From DASXTC01 sp036505635 (GTDB lineage Bacteria; Acidobacteriota; Polarisedimenticolia; JACPZX01; DASXTC01): a DNA stretch of 64,000 bases. The translations under genes and the position numbers were made by a program. The stretch is taken from positions 62,001 through 126,000 of the forward strand of contig DASXTC010000032.1 in NCBI GenBank assembly GCA_036505635.1. Direction: 5' to 3'. Below are positions 1 to 7,448 of the stretch, piece by piece (the stretch's first letter is position 1; each line of letters starts with the position of its first letter). The notes beneath the pieces were generated by a model. It was not told where the DNA came from. It made no database searches and was given only the letters and a program-made list of their open reading frames with translations.

Positions 1-54
1 CATGAGCGCGATCAAGGCAAGGCCGACCCCCTTCTTCCACCTGTTCTCTGTCAT
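1..54 (-). CDS. 5' end of an unidentified gene, cut by the window edge
   Basis: An ATG at the complement of 52-54 opens a frame of 18 codons that runs off the left edge. The N-terminus is basic (Arg, Lys, Lys) and then hydrophobic, as in a signal peptide or membrane anchor. A GAGGAG ribosome binding site lies about 7 bases upstream. It follows the anti-sigma gene by only 23 bases on the same strand, so it is probably the third gene of the sigma/anti-sigma operon and may be an envelope protein under its control. The product cannot be identified from this fragment. Confidence 0.5.
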   Translation of the reverse strand, partial: MTENRWKKGVGLALIALM

Positions 55-77
55 CGTAGTCGGCTCCTCATGTGAGT

Positions 78-692
78 TCATCCGAGATCCGTCGCGAGGT
101 CGGCCTTCAGCCTGGCCACCTGCTCAGCCGTGAGCTGCCCGAGCATCCGTTCCACGTCGTCACTGGACCACTCCTGGGCGAACCCTCGGGGGGGCTCGAT
201 CTCCTCGATCGAGTCGAGGATCTGCCGGTCTGTGACGTCGCCGATCGGGTCCGTTCCCAGCATGTCGCCCGCCACCTCGGGGAGGAGCCCGGGCATCCTC
301 TCCAGGGCCTCGTCGAGCCGGTGGCCGGCGGCGAGCAGCGGGTCGCCGTGGTGCGCGGACTCCGGGGAGAGAAGCAGCGCGCCCACGGAGCCGGCCACCA
401 TCAGGAGGGTGGCCGCGGCCACCGCCCGCAGGGAGGCTCGAGACCGGTCGGCGGTGGTCCGGTGGAGCGCCACCCGCTCGCGGACCGATGGGAGGAAGCG
501 ATCCCAGTAGGCCTCGCCCGGGTCCGGGATGTCGGCGCCGGCGCAGCGTGAGGCCTCCTCCAGCACCGCGCGAAAGACGCGAAGCTCCTCCGCGCAGGCG
601 GCGCAGATCCTCAGATGCTCGACGACGGCCGCATCGGCCGGGCCGCCGGCCGTCACGTCGGCAAAGCCGAGTCTCGCCTGCTCGCAGGTCAC
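78..692 (-). CDS. Anti-sigma factor with zinc-binding (ZAS-type) N-terminus
   Basis: This 204-residue protein begins with GTG inside the stop of the sigma gene (GTGA overlap), a translational coupling typical of sigma/anti-sigma pairs. Its N-terminus has the zinc-binding anti-sigma pattern, with Cys3 and the His26-x3-Cys30-x2-Cys33 motif. A hydrophobic stretch at about residues 84-108 should be one membrane span, leaving residues 110-204 as an extracytoplasmic sensor part. By family knowledge it would hold the ECF sigma factor inactive at the membrane until a signal releases it. The periplasmic part is rich in Glu/Asp/Leu and shows no domain I recognise, so the signal is unknown. Confidence 0.85.
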   Translation of the reverse strand: MTCEQARLGFADVTAGGPADAAVVEHLRICAACAEELRVFRAVLEEASRCAGADIPDPGEAYWDRFLPSVRERVALHRTTADRSRASLRAVAAATLLMVAGSVGALLLSPESAHHGDPLLAAGHRLDEALERMPGLLPEVAGDMLGTDPIGDVTDRQILDSIEEIEPPRGFAQEWSSDDVERMLGQLTAEQVARLKADLATDLG

Positions 693-1267
693 AGGAGCTC
701 CTTAAGCTCGCGCTTGAGAAACGCGACGGCATGAAAGAAGTTGGCTTTCGCCGTTCCTGTCGTACAGCCCATGATCGTGGCGATCTCCTTGTACTGGAGC
801 CCCTCGAAGGCCCTGAGAACCAGTGTCATCTTCTGCCGTCGCGGCAGATCCTCGATGGCCCGGCGAACTCGTTCGTGCCGCTCGCGACGGATCAGGCCAT
901 CGAGACCCACCGGGCCGGCCACCGCATGAGGGTTGCCGGCCTGCGCCAGGCCCTCGACCTCCACCTCGTCGCGCCGTGCCACGCGGGCCGACTGCACCAC
1001 GTTGAGGCTCAGGTTCGAGACGATCCGGCAGAGCCATGTCCTGACGGACGATTCGCCCCGGAATCGGTCCAGGGCGGAGTAGGCCCTGCAGAAGGTCTCC
1101 TGCGCCAGGTCGTCCGCTTCGGCATGATCGCCCGTGATCCTGTAAGCGATCCGGTAAACCTCCTTGCGGTACCTCAGAACCAGCATGTCGAAAGCGGCTT
1201 CCTCCCCGAGCCGGAACCGCCGGACCAGGTCGTCGTCCGTGGGGAGCGTTTCGGCCTTCGGATCCAT
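689..1267 (-). CDS. RNA polymerase ECF-type sigma factor (sigma-70 family)
   Basis: The 192-residue protein has the two-domain ECF layout. Region 2 is at about residues 20-95, with the DDLAQETFCRAY core-binding segment. Region 4 is at about 130-185, with the LPRRQK and EIATIMGCTTGTAKANFF helix-turn-helix that reads the -35 element. It binds core RNA polymerase and directs it to a small regulon. The overlapping anti-sigma gene downstream is its likely regulator. A short inverted repeat, GGGTT-T-AACCC, at 1306-1316 just upstream could be an operator, but no promoter is convincing here. The 53-base gap from the broken aminotransferase gene means it could also be reached by readthrough from cysS. 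Confidence 0.93.
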   Translation of the reverse strand: MDPKAETLPTDDDLVRRFRLGEEAAFDMLVLRYRKEVYRIAYRITGDHAEADDLAQETFCRAYSALDRFRGESSVRTWLCRIVSNLSLNVVQSARVARRDEVEVEGLAQAGNPHAVAGPVGLDGLIRRERHERVRRAIEDLPRRQKMTLVLRAFEGLQYKEIATIMGCTTGTAKANFFHAVAFLKRELKELL

Positions 1268-1320
1268 CCGGGCCCTCGAGATCTACAGACCGGCGGCGGG
1301 GGCTTGGGTTTAACCCGGGC

Positions 1321-2694
1321 TCAGGGCGCGCTCCGGGCGGCCGCGAGCGCGGAATCCAGGATGGCCAGCGCGGCGTCGGACTGGGAGTCGTCGATCATGA
1401 GAGGCGGGCAGAGACGCAGGGTGTTCTCACCGCAGGTGAGGATCAGAAGCCCTCTCCGGAAGCATTCGGAGACGACACTCTTCGTTTCCGTCACGGCTCT
1501 CCGGCGGCTCGTCCGGTCCAGGACCAGCTCGATCCCGATCATGAGGCCCAGACCCCGGACCTCGCCGATGAGAGGGTGCCTGCGGGACATCCCGGTGAGC
1601 CCGGCTATCAGACGCGCCCCCTGCCGGGCGGCGTTCTCCATGTACCGGGAGGAGACCAGGTCGAGGGTGGCCAGCGCCGCGGCGCAGGAGACAGGATTGC
1701 CCCCGAACGTGGAGGCGTGGGCGCCGGGGGGCCAGTTCATCAGATCGGCCCGCGCGATGCAGAGCCCGAGCGGCATACCCGACGCGATCCCCTTCGCCAG
1801 CGCGATGATGTCGGGTCTGACGCCGAAGTGCTCCATCGCGAACATCCTCCCGGTGCGGCCGATCCCCGACTGGACCTCGTCGGCGATCATCAGGATTCCG
1901 TGCCGGTCGCAGAGGTCCCGCAGCCTCTGGAAGAACCTGGCCGGCGGCACCACGTAGCCTCCCTCGCCCTGGACCGGTTAGACGACGAGGGCCGCGATCT
2001 CCTCGGGCGGGGTGGTGTGTTTGAGCGGGTAATCCTCGATGAAGCCCACGCACTCGAGGTCGCAGCTCTCGGGGACCTTCCCGAACGGGCACCGGTAGCA
2101 GTCCGCGTAAGGGACGTGGACCGCAGCCGGGAGCATGGGACCGAAGCCGCGACGCTGCACCGTCTTGCTCGCCGTGAGCGAGAGGGCTCCCATCGTCCGG
2201 CCGTGAAAGGAGCCGTAGAAGGCGAGCGCCAGGTGCCGTCCGGTATGGAACCGCGCCAGCTTGAGGGCCGCCTCGATCGCCTCGGTCCCGGAGTTGGTGA
2301 AGAGGACCCGCGCGTCGCCCGGGCGCTTTCCCACGGGCGCGGCGGCGGCCATCCTCTCGGCCAGCTCGACCGCGCTCTCGTAATAGAAGTCGGTCGCCGA
2401 CATGTGCAGGAACCTTCCGGCCTGACCGGCGATGGCGGCCGTGACGGCGGGATGGCTGTGACCGGTGGAGCAGACCGCGATCCCCGCGGCGAAGTCCAGA
2501 AAACGGTTGCCATCCGGATCGATGACGCAGGCCCCTTCGCCGCGCTCGATGACGAGGGGATAGGGGCGGGTGTACGAGGGGGAGGTCACGCGGGAGTCGC
2601 GCTCGATGATGGCCCGGGCCTTCGGACCGGGAGGTGGAACCTGGATCCGGGGCAGGAGCGGGTCGTCGGTCAAGGATCTCACCTCCGTTTCCAC
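1321..2694 (-). pseudogene. Class III PLP-dependent aminotransferase (4-aminobutyrate/acetylornithine type) split by one in-frame TAA
   Basis: Two open segments, 1978-2694 and 1321-1977, lie in the same frame and together give one full-length class III aminotransferase of about 457 residues. The first half has the PLP-phosphate motif NSGTEAIEAALKLAR. The second half has the DEVQSGIGRTG motif and the catalytic-lysine motif ALAKGIASG. Codon 239 is TAA (complement of 1978-1980), where the family has the first Glu of EPVQGEGG. A single G-to-T change from GAA explains it; there is no frameshift and no other lesion. The second half could re-initiate at GTG 1953. The gene overlaps the cysS end by 16 bases. 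It is either a very recent pseudogene or a sequencing error. Substrate is uncertain between 4-aminobutyrate and related omega-amino acids. Confidence 0.85.
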
Positions 2695-4100
2695 CGGACC
2701 CCCTGGGGTGTGTCCTCCAGGACGATCCCCCGGTCCAGCAGGTCGTGGCGAATCCGGTCCGCCGTGGCGAATTCGCGATTCAGGCGGGCCTCCTCGCGCC
2801 TCCGGATCATCTCCTCAATCTCACCGGTCAGATCGACGCGACGCGGGGCGATCCCCAGGACGTATCGGAGCTCCTGGAAGAAGGCCGCGATCGCCGAGCG
2901 CTCGCCGGCCGAGCCCTCGGCCCGGTCAAACGCACTGTTGGCCTCCCGCAGCAGGTCGAAGGCGGCCCCCAGCGCCTCGGGCGTGTTCAGGTCGTCGTCC
3001 AGGGCCGCCTCGAAGCGCCCGCGGTGCCGCGCGAGAACCTCGTCGAGGCCCCCCTCGCGCCCCGCCGGTTCGCGCTCGATCCGGTCCGAGAAATCGTCCA
3101 GACGGGTGAGCGCGGCCGACGCCTGCCCCACGCCGTCGAGCGTGAAGTTGATCTGCTTGCGGTAGTGGGCGGTCATGAGGAAGTACCGGATGGCGCGGGG
3201 CTCGAGCCCGCGCGACGTGAGGTCGCGCAGCGTGTAGAAGTTGCCCTTGGACTTGGACATCTTCTCGCCGTCCACGATCAGGTGCTCGCAGTGCATCCAG
3301 AGGCCCACGAACGGCTTTCCCGTCGCGGCCTCGCTCTGCGCGATCTCGTTCTCGTGGTGGGGGAAGATGTTGTCGACGGCGCCCGTGTGGATGTCGAAGG
3401 TTTCCCCGAGGTACTTCATGCTCATCGCCGAGCACTCGATGTGCCAGCCGGGGCGCCCCTCGCCCAGACGCGTGCTCCAGGACGGCTCCTGGTCCTTGCG
3501 CGACTTCCACAGCACGAAGTCGCGGGCGTCCTCTTTCTCGTACTCGTCGGAGTCCACGCGCGCGCCGGAGAGGATCCCGGCCGCATCGAGGTGCGAGAGC
3601 CTACCGTAGCCGGGGAACGTGGATATCTTGAAGTAGAGGGAACCCTGGCTCTCGTAGGTGTGCCCCGCGGCGATCAGCTTTTCGCAGAGATCGATCATCT
3701 CCGGGACGTGACGCGTCGCGCGGGGGTACGCCTCCGCGTGCTCGATACCCAGGGTCTGGAGGTCCTCGAAGAAGGCGTCGATGTACTTGCTGGTGTACTC
3801 GTCCAGTGTGACGCCGGCCGCCGCGGCGCCGCGGATCGTCTTGTCGTCCACGTCCGTGATGTTCATCACCTGGGTCACCCGGTAACCGCGGTGCTTCAGG
3901 AATCGACGGAGCGTGTCCTCCCAGACGTAGGCGCGGAAGTTCCCAATGTGGGCGTAGTCATAGACAGTGGGCCCGCACGTGTACATGCGGACCTCCCGCT
4001 CCGCCAGGGGGCGTAGAGGCTCCACCCGGCGCGTCATGGTGTTGTGGAGCTGGATCGCGCGGCCCGTGCGGGCCATTTCGCTGGAGTCGGCGCTCGGCAT
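2679..4100 (-). CDS. cysS: Cysteinyl-tRNA synthetase
   Basis: This class I synthetase charges tRNA-Cys with cysteine. The 473-residue length is normal. Visible signatures are CGPTVYDYAHIGNFRAYVW with the HIGN motif at residues 51-54 and the zinc ligand Cys42, the KMSKSKGN loop that binds ATP, and the NITDVDDK segment. A good promoter lies just upstream, with -10 about 12 bases before the ATG. Translation could therefore start at ATG 4100 on a very short leader, or at ATG 4076 (residue 9), which would give 465 residues. The 3' end overlaps the aminotransferase gene by 16 bases, so the two are probably cotranscribed. Confidence 0.97.
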   Translation of the reverse strand: MPSADSSEMARTGRAIQLHNTMTRRVEPLRPLAEREVRMYTCGPTVYDYAHIGNFRAYVWEDTLRRFLKHRGYRVTQVMNITDVDDKTIRGAAAAGVTLDEYTSKYIDAFFEDLQTLGIEHAEAYPRATRHVPEMIDLCEKLIAAGHTYESQGSLYFKISTFPGYGRLSHLDAAGILSGARVDSDEYEKEDARDFVLWKSRKDQEPSWSTRLGEGRPGWHIECSAMSMKYLGETFDIHTGAVDNIFPHHENEIAQSEAATGKPFVGLWMHCEHLIVDGEKMSKSKGNFYTLRDLTSRGLEPRAIRYFLMTAHYRKQINFTLDGVGQASAALTRLDDFSDRIEREPAGREGGLDEVLARHRGRFEAALDDDLNTPEALGAAFDLLREANSAFDRAEGSAGERSAIAAFFQELRYVLGIAPRRVDLTGEIEEMIRRREEARLNREFATADRIRHDLLDRGIVLEDTPQGVRWKRR

Positions 4101-4111
4101 AAGGAATCGCC

Positions 4112-4140
4112 AATTTATCCGGTCGGGTGTCCGGCGTCAA
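4112..4140 (-). promoter_or_regulatory. Sigma-70-type promoter of cysS
   Basis: On the minus strand TTGACG and TAAATT are separated by 17 bases. The -35 box overlaps the stop codon of the upstream GWxTD gene. The predicted transcript would begin close to the cysS start codon. Confidence 0.55.
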
Positions 4141-5702
4141 CGGACCTCGAAGACGAGGTCGCGGCTGGCCGAGGTCCCGGCTATCCGATCGGTCACGAGG
4201 ACCCGCAGGAGGTAGGGCCCGGGAGGCCAGTCCTTGAGCGCCAGCGAGTATCCATGGGCTTCGCTGGTCTGGCTGGAGAACGAGACGTGCCCCACGTCGT
4301 AGGTCTTCTCCGCCTCGACCGTGTAGAAGCCGTAATCGACGTCAAGGCTTGGCAGGGCGGTGGCAGCGTCCTTTGCCGCGCCGTAGACCTGATAGTAGAA
4401 GGCGAGCTCGTCGCCGGGAGCGAAGGTCTGGCTCAGCCGCGGCAGGACCCTCAGCGAGCCGATCACGTAGGGAGAGGCGGTCGCGTCCGGCGAGATGGCG
4501 CGGGCCAGCATCAGGCTGCTGAGGGTGAGCCCGGTGGCCCCGAGGTCCGGAACCGTAAGGGGCACCTGGTAGGAGCCGGCCCGCCCGCTGACGCGATCGA
4601 CCGCCGTCAGCAGGATCTTGTAGGAACCGGGTGATAGCGGCACCCGCGCCTGGAAGAGCAGGTCGTCATCGATCCCCGCGGCCGCGTTCTCGGCGGCGGG
4701 GGCGAAATCGGAGTCCTTCTCCAGGCTGGCGACCAGGTCGTTGCCGGTCAGGTCCAGGACGCGGCCGTAGAGGACAACGTCCGGCACCTCGCGGCCGCCG
4801 AGACGGCGGTAATGGACGCCCGTGCTGCGCACGCCGGCCGTCACCACCACGAGGCTCTTGGAGGTCGTGGTCCGGAAGAACTCTGCCCGGGCCCGGATCG
4901 GCACGGCGCCGAAAAACTCGTGAGTCGTGATCGACTCGCGGACCTCCCACTCCTTGCGGGGCTGCTGCAGCCTCGTGAGCTCCGTCAGGAGAGCCAGCGG
5001 TGGCGCGCTGGCCGCCCCGCCGGCCTGCCGTATCAGAGGATCGGTGAGGTTGAAGGCCCGCTCGGCGCGCTCCTGCAGGATGAGCGTCTGCGACCGGGCC
5101 ATCGCAGTGGTGCCCATGGGAGGCTGGTACCCGGCGGCGCCGCCGATGCGGGGATCGGAATCCTTGCTCGGCTGGGTCGACAGGCGGAATTCGCCCGAGA
5201 TGTCGCGCGCGAAGGCGACGACCACGTTCGGTCCGATCCCCGGGGCGCCCGCGTTGCGGTAAGTCCAAATGACAGTGCCACGGTTCCCCTGCGCGACCAG
5301 ATCCCGCGTGATCTCGTCGGGCGGCCCCCTGAGGATGTGGATCTTCCCCATGTCGGTGCGCCAACCTGTCGTGGAGGTGTCGTCCGAATAGAGCCGGTTG
5401 GCGTCGCGGACCCGTTTCCAGAACTCCGCGCGGTACTCGTTGCCGGGCGTGTCAGGGGTCTCGTCTCGCCGGCGCCAGAACTCCTCGATGAAGCGGGCTC
5501 GCTCCTCCTGGGTTCGGAGGTCCTTGTATTCGTTGTCCTCCCACTTGGTGATGATGTACCGGACGGGTCCCTCGCGCCATTGAGTGGTCGGCTTGTCCAC
5601 GTAGTCGATCTTTTTGCGCGCGGCGGGGAGCGCCGTGACCCCGGCGAGCAGGACGACGGTCGCGGCCAGGGCGCTAGAGAGGAGGGCGCGTGGCCCTGTC
5701 AT
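4137..5702 (-). CDS. Secreted GWxTD domain-containing protein, copy 1
   Basis: The 521-residue protein has an N-terminal signal peptide (about residues 1-27, ending in LPAA). A GWxTD domain follows at about residues 40-160, shown by WEDNEYKDLRTQEERARFIE, the FWRRRD segment and the signature GWRTDMGKIHILRGPPDEI. The remaining 350 residues are beta-rich with no named domain. GWxTD proteins occur widely in Acidobacteriota and Bacteroidota, but their biochemical role is not established. The gene starts 4 bases after the stop of a second GWxTD gene, so the two form a tandem unit, likely an ancient duplication. An extracytoplasmic location is inferred from the signal peptide. Confidence 0.85.
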   Translation of the reverse strand: MTGPRALLSSALAATVVLLAGVTALPAARKKIDYVDKPTTQWREGPVRYIITKWEDNEYKDLRTQEERARFIEEFWRRRDETPDTPGNEYRAEFWKRVRDANRLYSDDTSTTGWRTDMGKIHILRGPPDEITRDLVAQGNRGTVIWTYRNAGAPGIGPNVVVAFARDISGEFRLSTQPSKDSDPRIGGAAGYQPPMGTTAMARSQTLILQERAERAFNLTDPLIRQAGGAASAPPLALLTELTRLQQPRKEWEVRESITTHEFFGAVPIRARAEFFRTTTSKSLVVVTAGVRSTGVHYRRLGGREVPDVVLYGRVLDLTGNDLVASLEKDSDFAPAAENAAAGIDDDLLFQARVPLSPGSYKILLTAVDRVSGRAGSYQVPLTVPDLGATGLTLSSLMLARAISPDATASPYVIGSLRVLPRLSQTFAPGDELAFYYQVYGAAKDAATALPSLDVDYGFYTVEAEKTYDVGHVSFSSQTSEAHGYSLALKDWPPGPYLLRVLVTDRIAGTSASRDLVFEVR

Positions 5703-5706
5703 CGAC

Positions 5707-7374
5707 CTATCCCTTCGACTTGGTCTTCGACTTCGCGGCTCCGGGGGCCCCCGCGATCGAGAAGGGAACCACCGAGGTGACCTCCTTGGGCGGGGAGGCC
5801 TTGGTGTCGGTGACCTTGATGGAGAGGCGGTACTCGCCCGGCGGCCATCCCCTGAGCGGCAGGCTGAACGCCTGCACGAGGCCCGACTGCCCCGGGGTCA
5901 GCACCGGGCGGCCGCTGACCACCCGCCACTGGCCCGCGACGTTTTTCTCGAACGTGTACGAGAGATCGACCCTGGCCGCGTTGGTGACCGGGTCGATGGT
6001 GGGGCCGTAGATCTGGAAGTAGAACGAGAGCTCCTCTCCTTCCTTGTACACGTTGTCGGGCCGGGGCACGACGTTGAACGCCCCCAGGACGAAGGGGACC
6101 AGCTTGTCGGCCGGCGGCGCCGTGACGAGCGGCTCGATCTTGCGCGCGAGGGTGACGGTGCTGAGCTGAAACGAGCCCGATTCGAAGCTCGGAACCTCGA
6201 TCTCCTTCTCCAGCTTCCCGATCGCGTGCGAGTTGGGGTCCTTCACGGCGAAGATTGTCTTGTACTTGCCCGGGTTGATCGGCCTCTCCGATTGGTACAG
6301 AAGCACGTCGCCGGCGGCCGGTCCCGTGTTACCGTCGTAGGCGCCGAAGCTGTCGGCCTTGAAAAAGCGGTGCAGTGACTCGCCGGTCTGAAGGTCCAGG
6401 ATCTCGGCCGCCAGGACGAGTGACGCGGGGTCGACTCCTGCCGGCAGCGCGGATCTCTTGACCTCCAGCGTGAGGGTCGCGAAGGTCCCGCTGGAGGCTT
6501 TGTAGAAGTTCGTCGTCACATCGAGCGGCACGGTCGCCTGCAGGTCGGTGGCGGTCCTGACGCTCTGCATGAGCTCCGACTGCGGGGTCACCTCGACGGG
6601 GGGAGGCGCGGGCGGCGCGAGGGCCTCGGCGGGGACGGGTCGCGGCGCGGGGGCCGCGGGGGAGGGTGAGGCCCCTGCCCCCACCCCTCCGGCTCCTTCC
6701 TTGGCCGCGGCGGCGGGCTTTGGCAGGCGGGCGAGGCCCTTCAGGAATGGATGGTTCCAGTCGAGCTTCTGCTCGAGGGTGTATCCGCCCGTCATATCGG
6801 ATCGGAAATCGAGCTCGAGCCGGTCGTTCTTCCCGCTGAGCGGGTTCTTGAAGTAGATGAACTTGAGCCTCTTGGTGGGTGTCTGCGGACGTGCCTCCGC
6901 GGCAGTGCCCCCACCGGCGGTCGCGGCGGGGCTGTCGAACCCGCTCGAGGAGGTCGCATCGGAGCCGATCAGACCGGCTTCCTGCTGGATGTCGTCGGGA
7001 GGCCCGAGCAGGATGAACACCTTGCCGCGATCGTCCTGCCAGCCCTTGCCACCCTCATCGGTGAAGCGCGCGGCCGCCTCGCGGGAAAGGCGGTAGAAGG
7101 CTTCGCGGTACTCGTTGCCTGGCGAGTCCGGAGACGGATCCCGCCTGGCCCAGAACGCCTCGACGAAGCTCGCACGCTCCTCGTCCGTCTTGAGCTTCTT
7201 GTATGCCTGATCCTCCTCCCGGGTGAGGAGGAGCTTTACCGGCCCCGAGCGCCACTTCGCGTCGGGAACATCCCAGCTGTCGGCCGCGGCCGCGGCGAAA
7301 ACCCGAGCCGGAGAAAGCAACGCCACGAGTGACAGAAACAGGATCGGCCGTGCTGGTGCGAAAGCGTGCCGCAT
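5707..7374 (-). CDS. Secreted GWxTD domain-like protein, copy 2 (degenerate signature)
   Basis: Starting at ATG 7374, with GGGAGG 8 bases upstream, the product is 555 residues with a clear signal peptide (about 1-27, ending VFAAAAA). The N-terminal domain parallels copy 1: LTREEDQAYKKLKTDEERA, then FWARRDPSPDSPGNEYR, then GWQDDRGKVFILLGPPDD. The signature reads GWQDD, so the Thr of GWxTD is replaced. At about residues 245-290 there is a Pro/Ala/Gly-rich linker, followed by a beta-rich C-terminal half. The reading frame extends further upstream, but the RBS and signal peptide support this start. It lies 4 bases before copy 1 and just downstream of the TonB-dependent receptor's terminator. Confidence 0.85.
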   Translation of the reverse strand: MRHAFAPARPILFLSLVALLSPARVFAAAAADSWDVPDAKWRSGPVKLLLTREEDQAYKKLKTDEERASFVEAFWARRDPSPDSPGNEYREAFYRLSREAAARFTDEGGKGWQDDRGKVFILLGPPDDIQQEAGLIGSDATSSSGFDSPAATAGGGTAAEARPQTPTKRLKFIYFKNPLSGKNDRLELDFRSDMTGGYTLEQKLDWNHPFLKGLARLPKPAAAAKEGAGGVGAGASPSPAAPAPRPVPAEALAPPAPPPVEVTPQSELMQSVRTATDLQATVPLDVTTNFYKASSGTFATLTLEVKRSALPAGVDPASLVLAAEILDLQTGESLHRFFKADSFGAYDGNTGPAAGDVLLYQSERPINPGKYKTIFAVKDPNSHAIGKLEKEIEVPSFESGSFQLSTVTLARKIEPLVTAPPADKLVPFVLGAFNVVPRPDNVYKEGEELSFYFQIYGPTIDPVTNAARVDLSYTFEKNVAGQWRVVSGRPVLTPGQSGLVQAFSLPLRGWPPGEYRLSIKVTDTKASPPKEVTSVVPFSIAGAPGAAKSKTKSKG

Positions 7375-7390
7375 CTTCGCAACCTCCCGG

Positions 7391-7420
7391 AGAAAGAAAA
7401 GGGGCCACCGGTGTGGCCCC
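7391..7420 (-). terminator. Rho-independent terminator after the TonB-dependent receptor gene
   Basis: A perfect 8-bp stem GGGGCCAC/GTGGCCCC with a 4-base loop occupies 7401-7420. On the minus strand it is followed by the T-rich tract TTTTCTTTCT (7391-7400). It lies 28 bases after the receptor stop codon and overlaps the leader of the GWxTD gene. Confidence 0.85.
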
Positions 7421-7448
7421 CTGATTATAACCCCTGACCGTGACGTTG

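Noticed and set aside
1978..1980. Programmed recoding of the in-frame TAA
   Set aside because: TAA is the least favoured codon for readthrough or recoding; there is no downstream stem-loop or selenocysteine/pyrrolysine context, and the family has Glu here.
488..3165. Long plus-strand open frames opposite the sigma, aminotransferase and cysS genes
   Set aside because: They lie antisense to genes with clear conserved motifs, have no ribosome binding sites and read as Arg/Gly/Pro-rich sequence typical of shadow frames in high-GC DNA.
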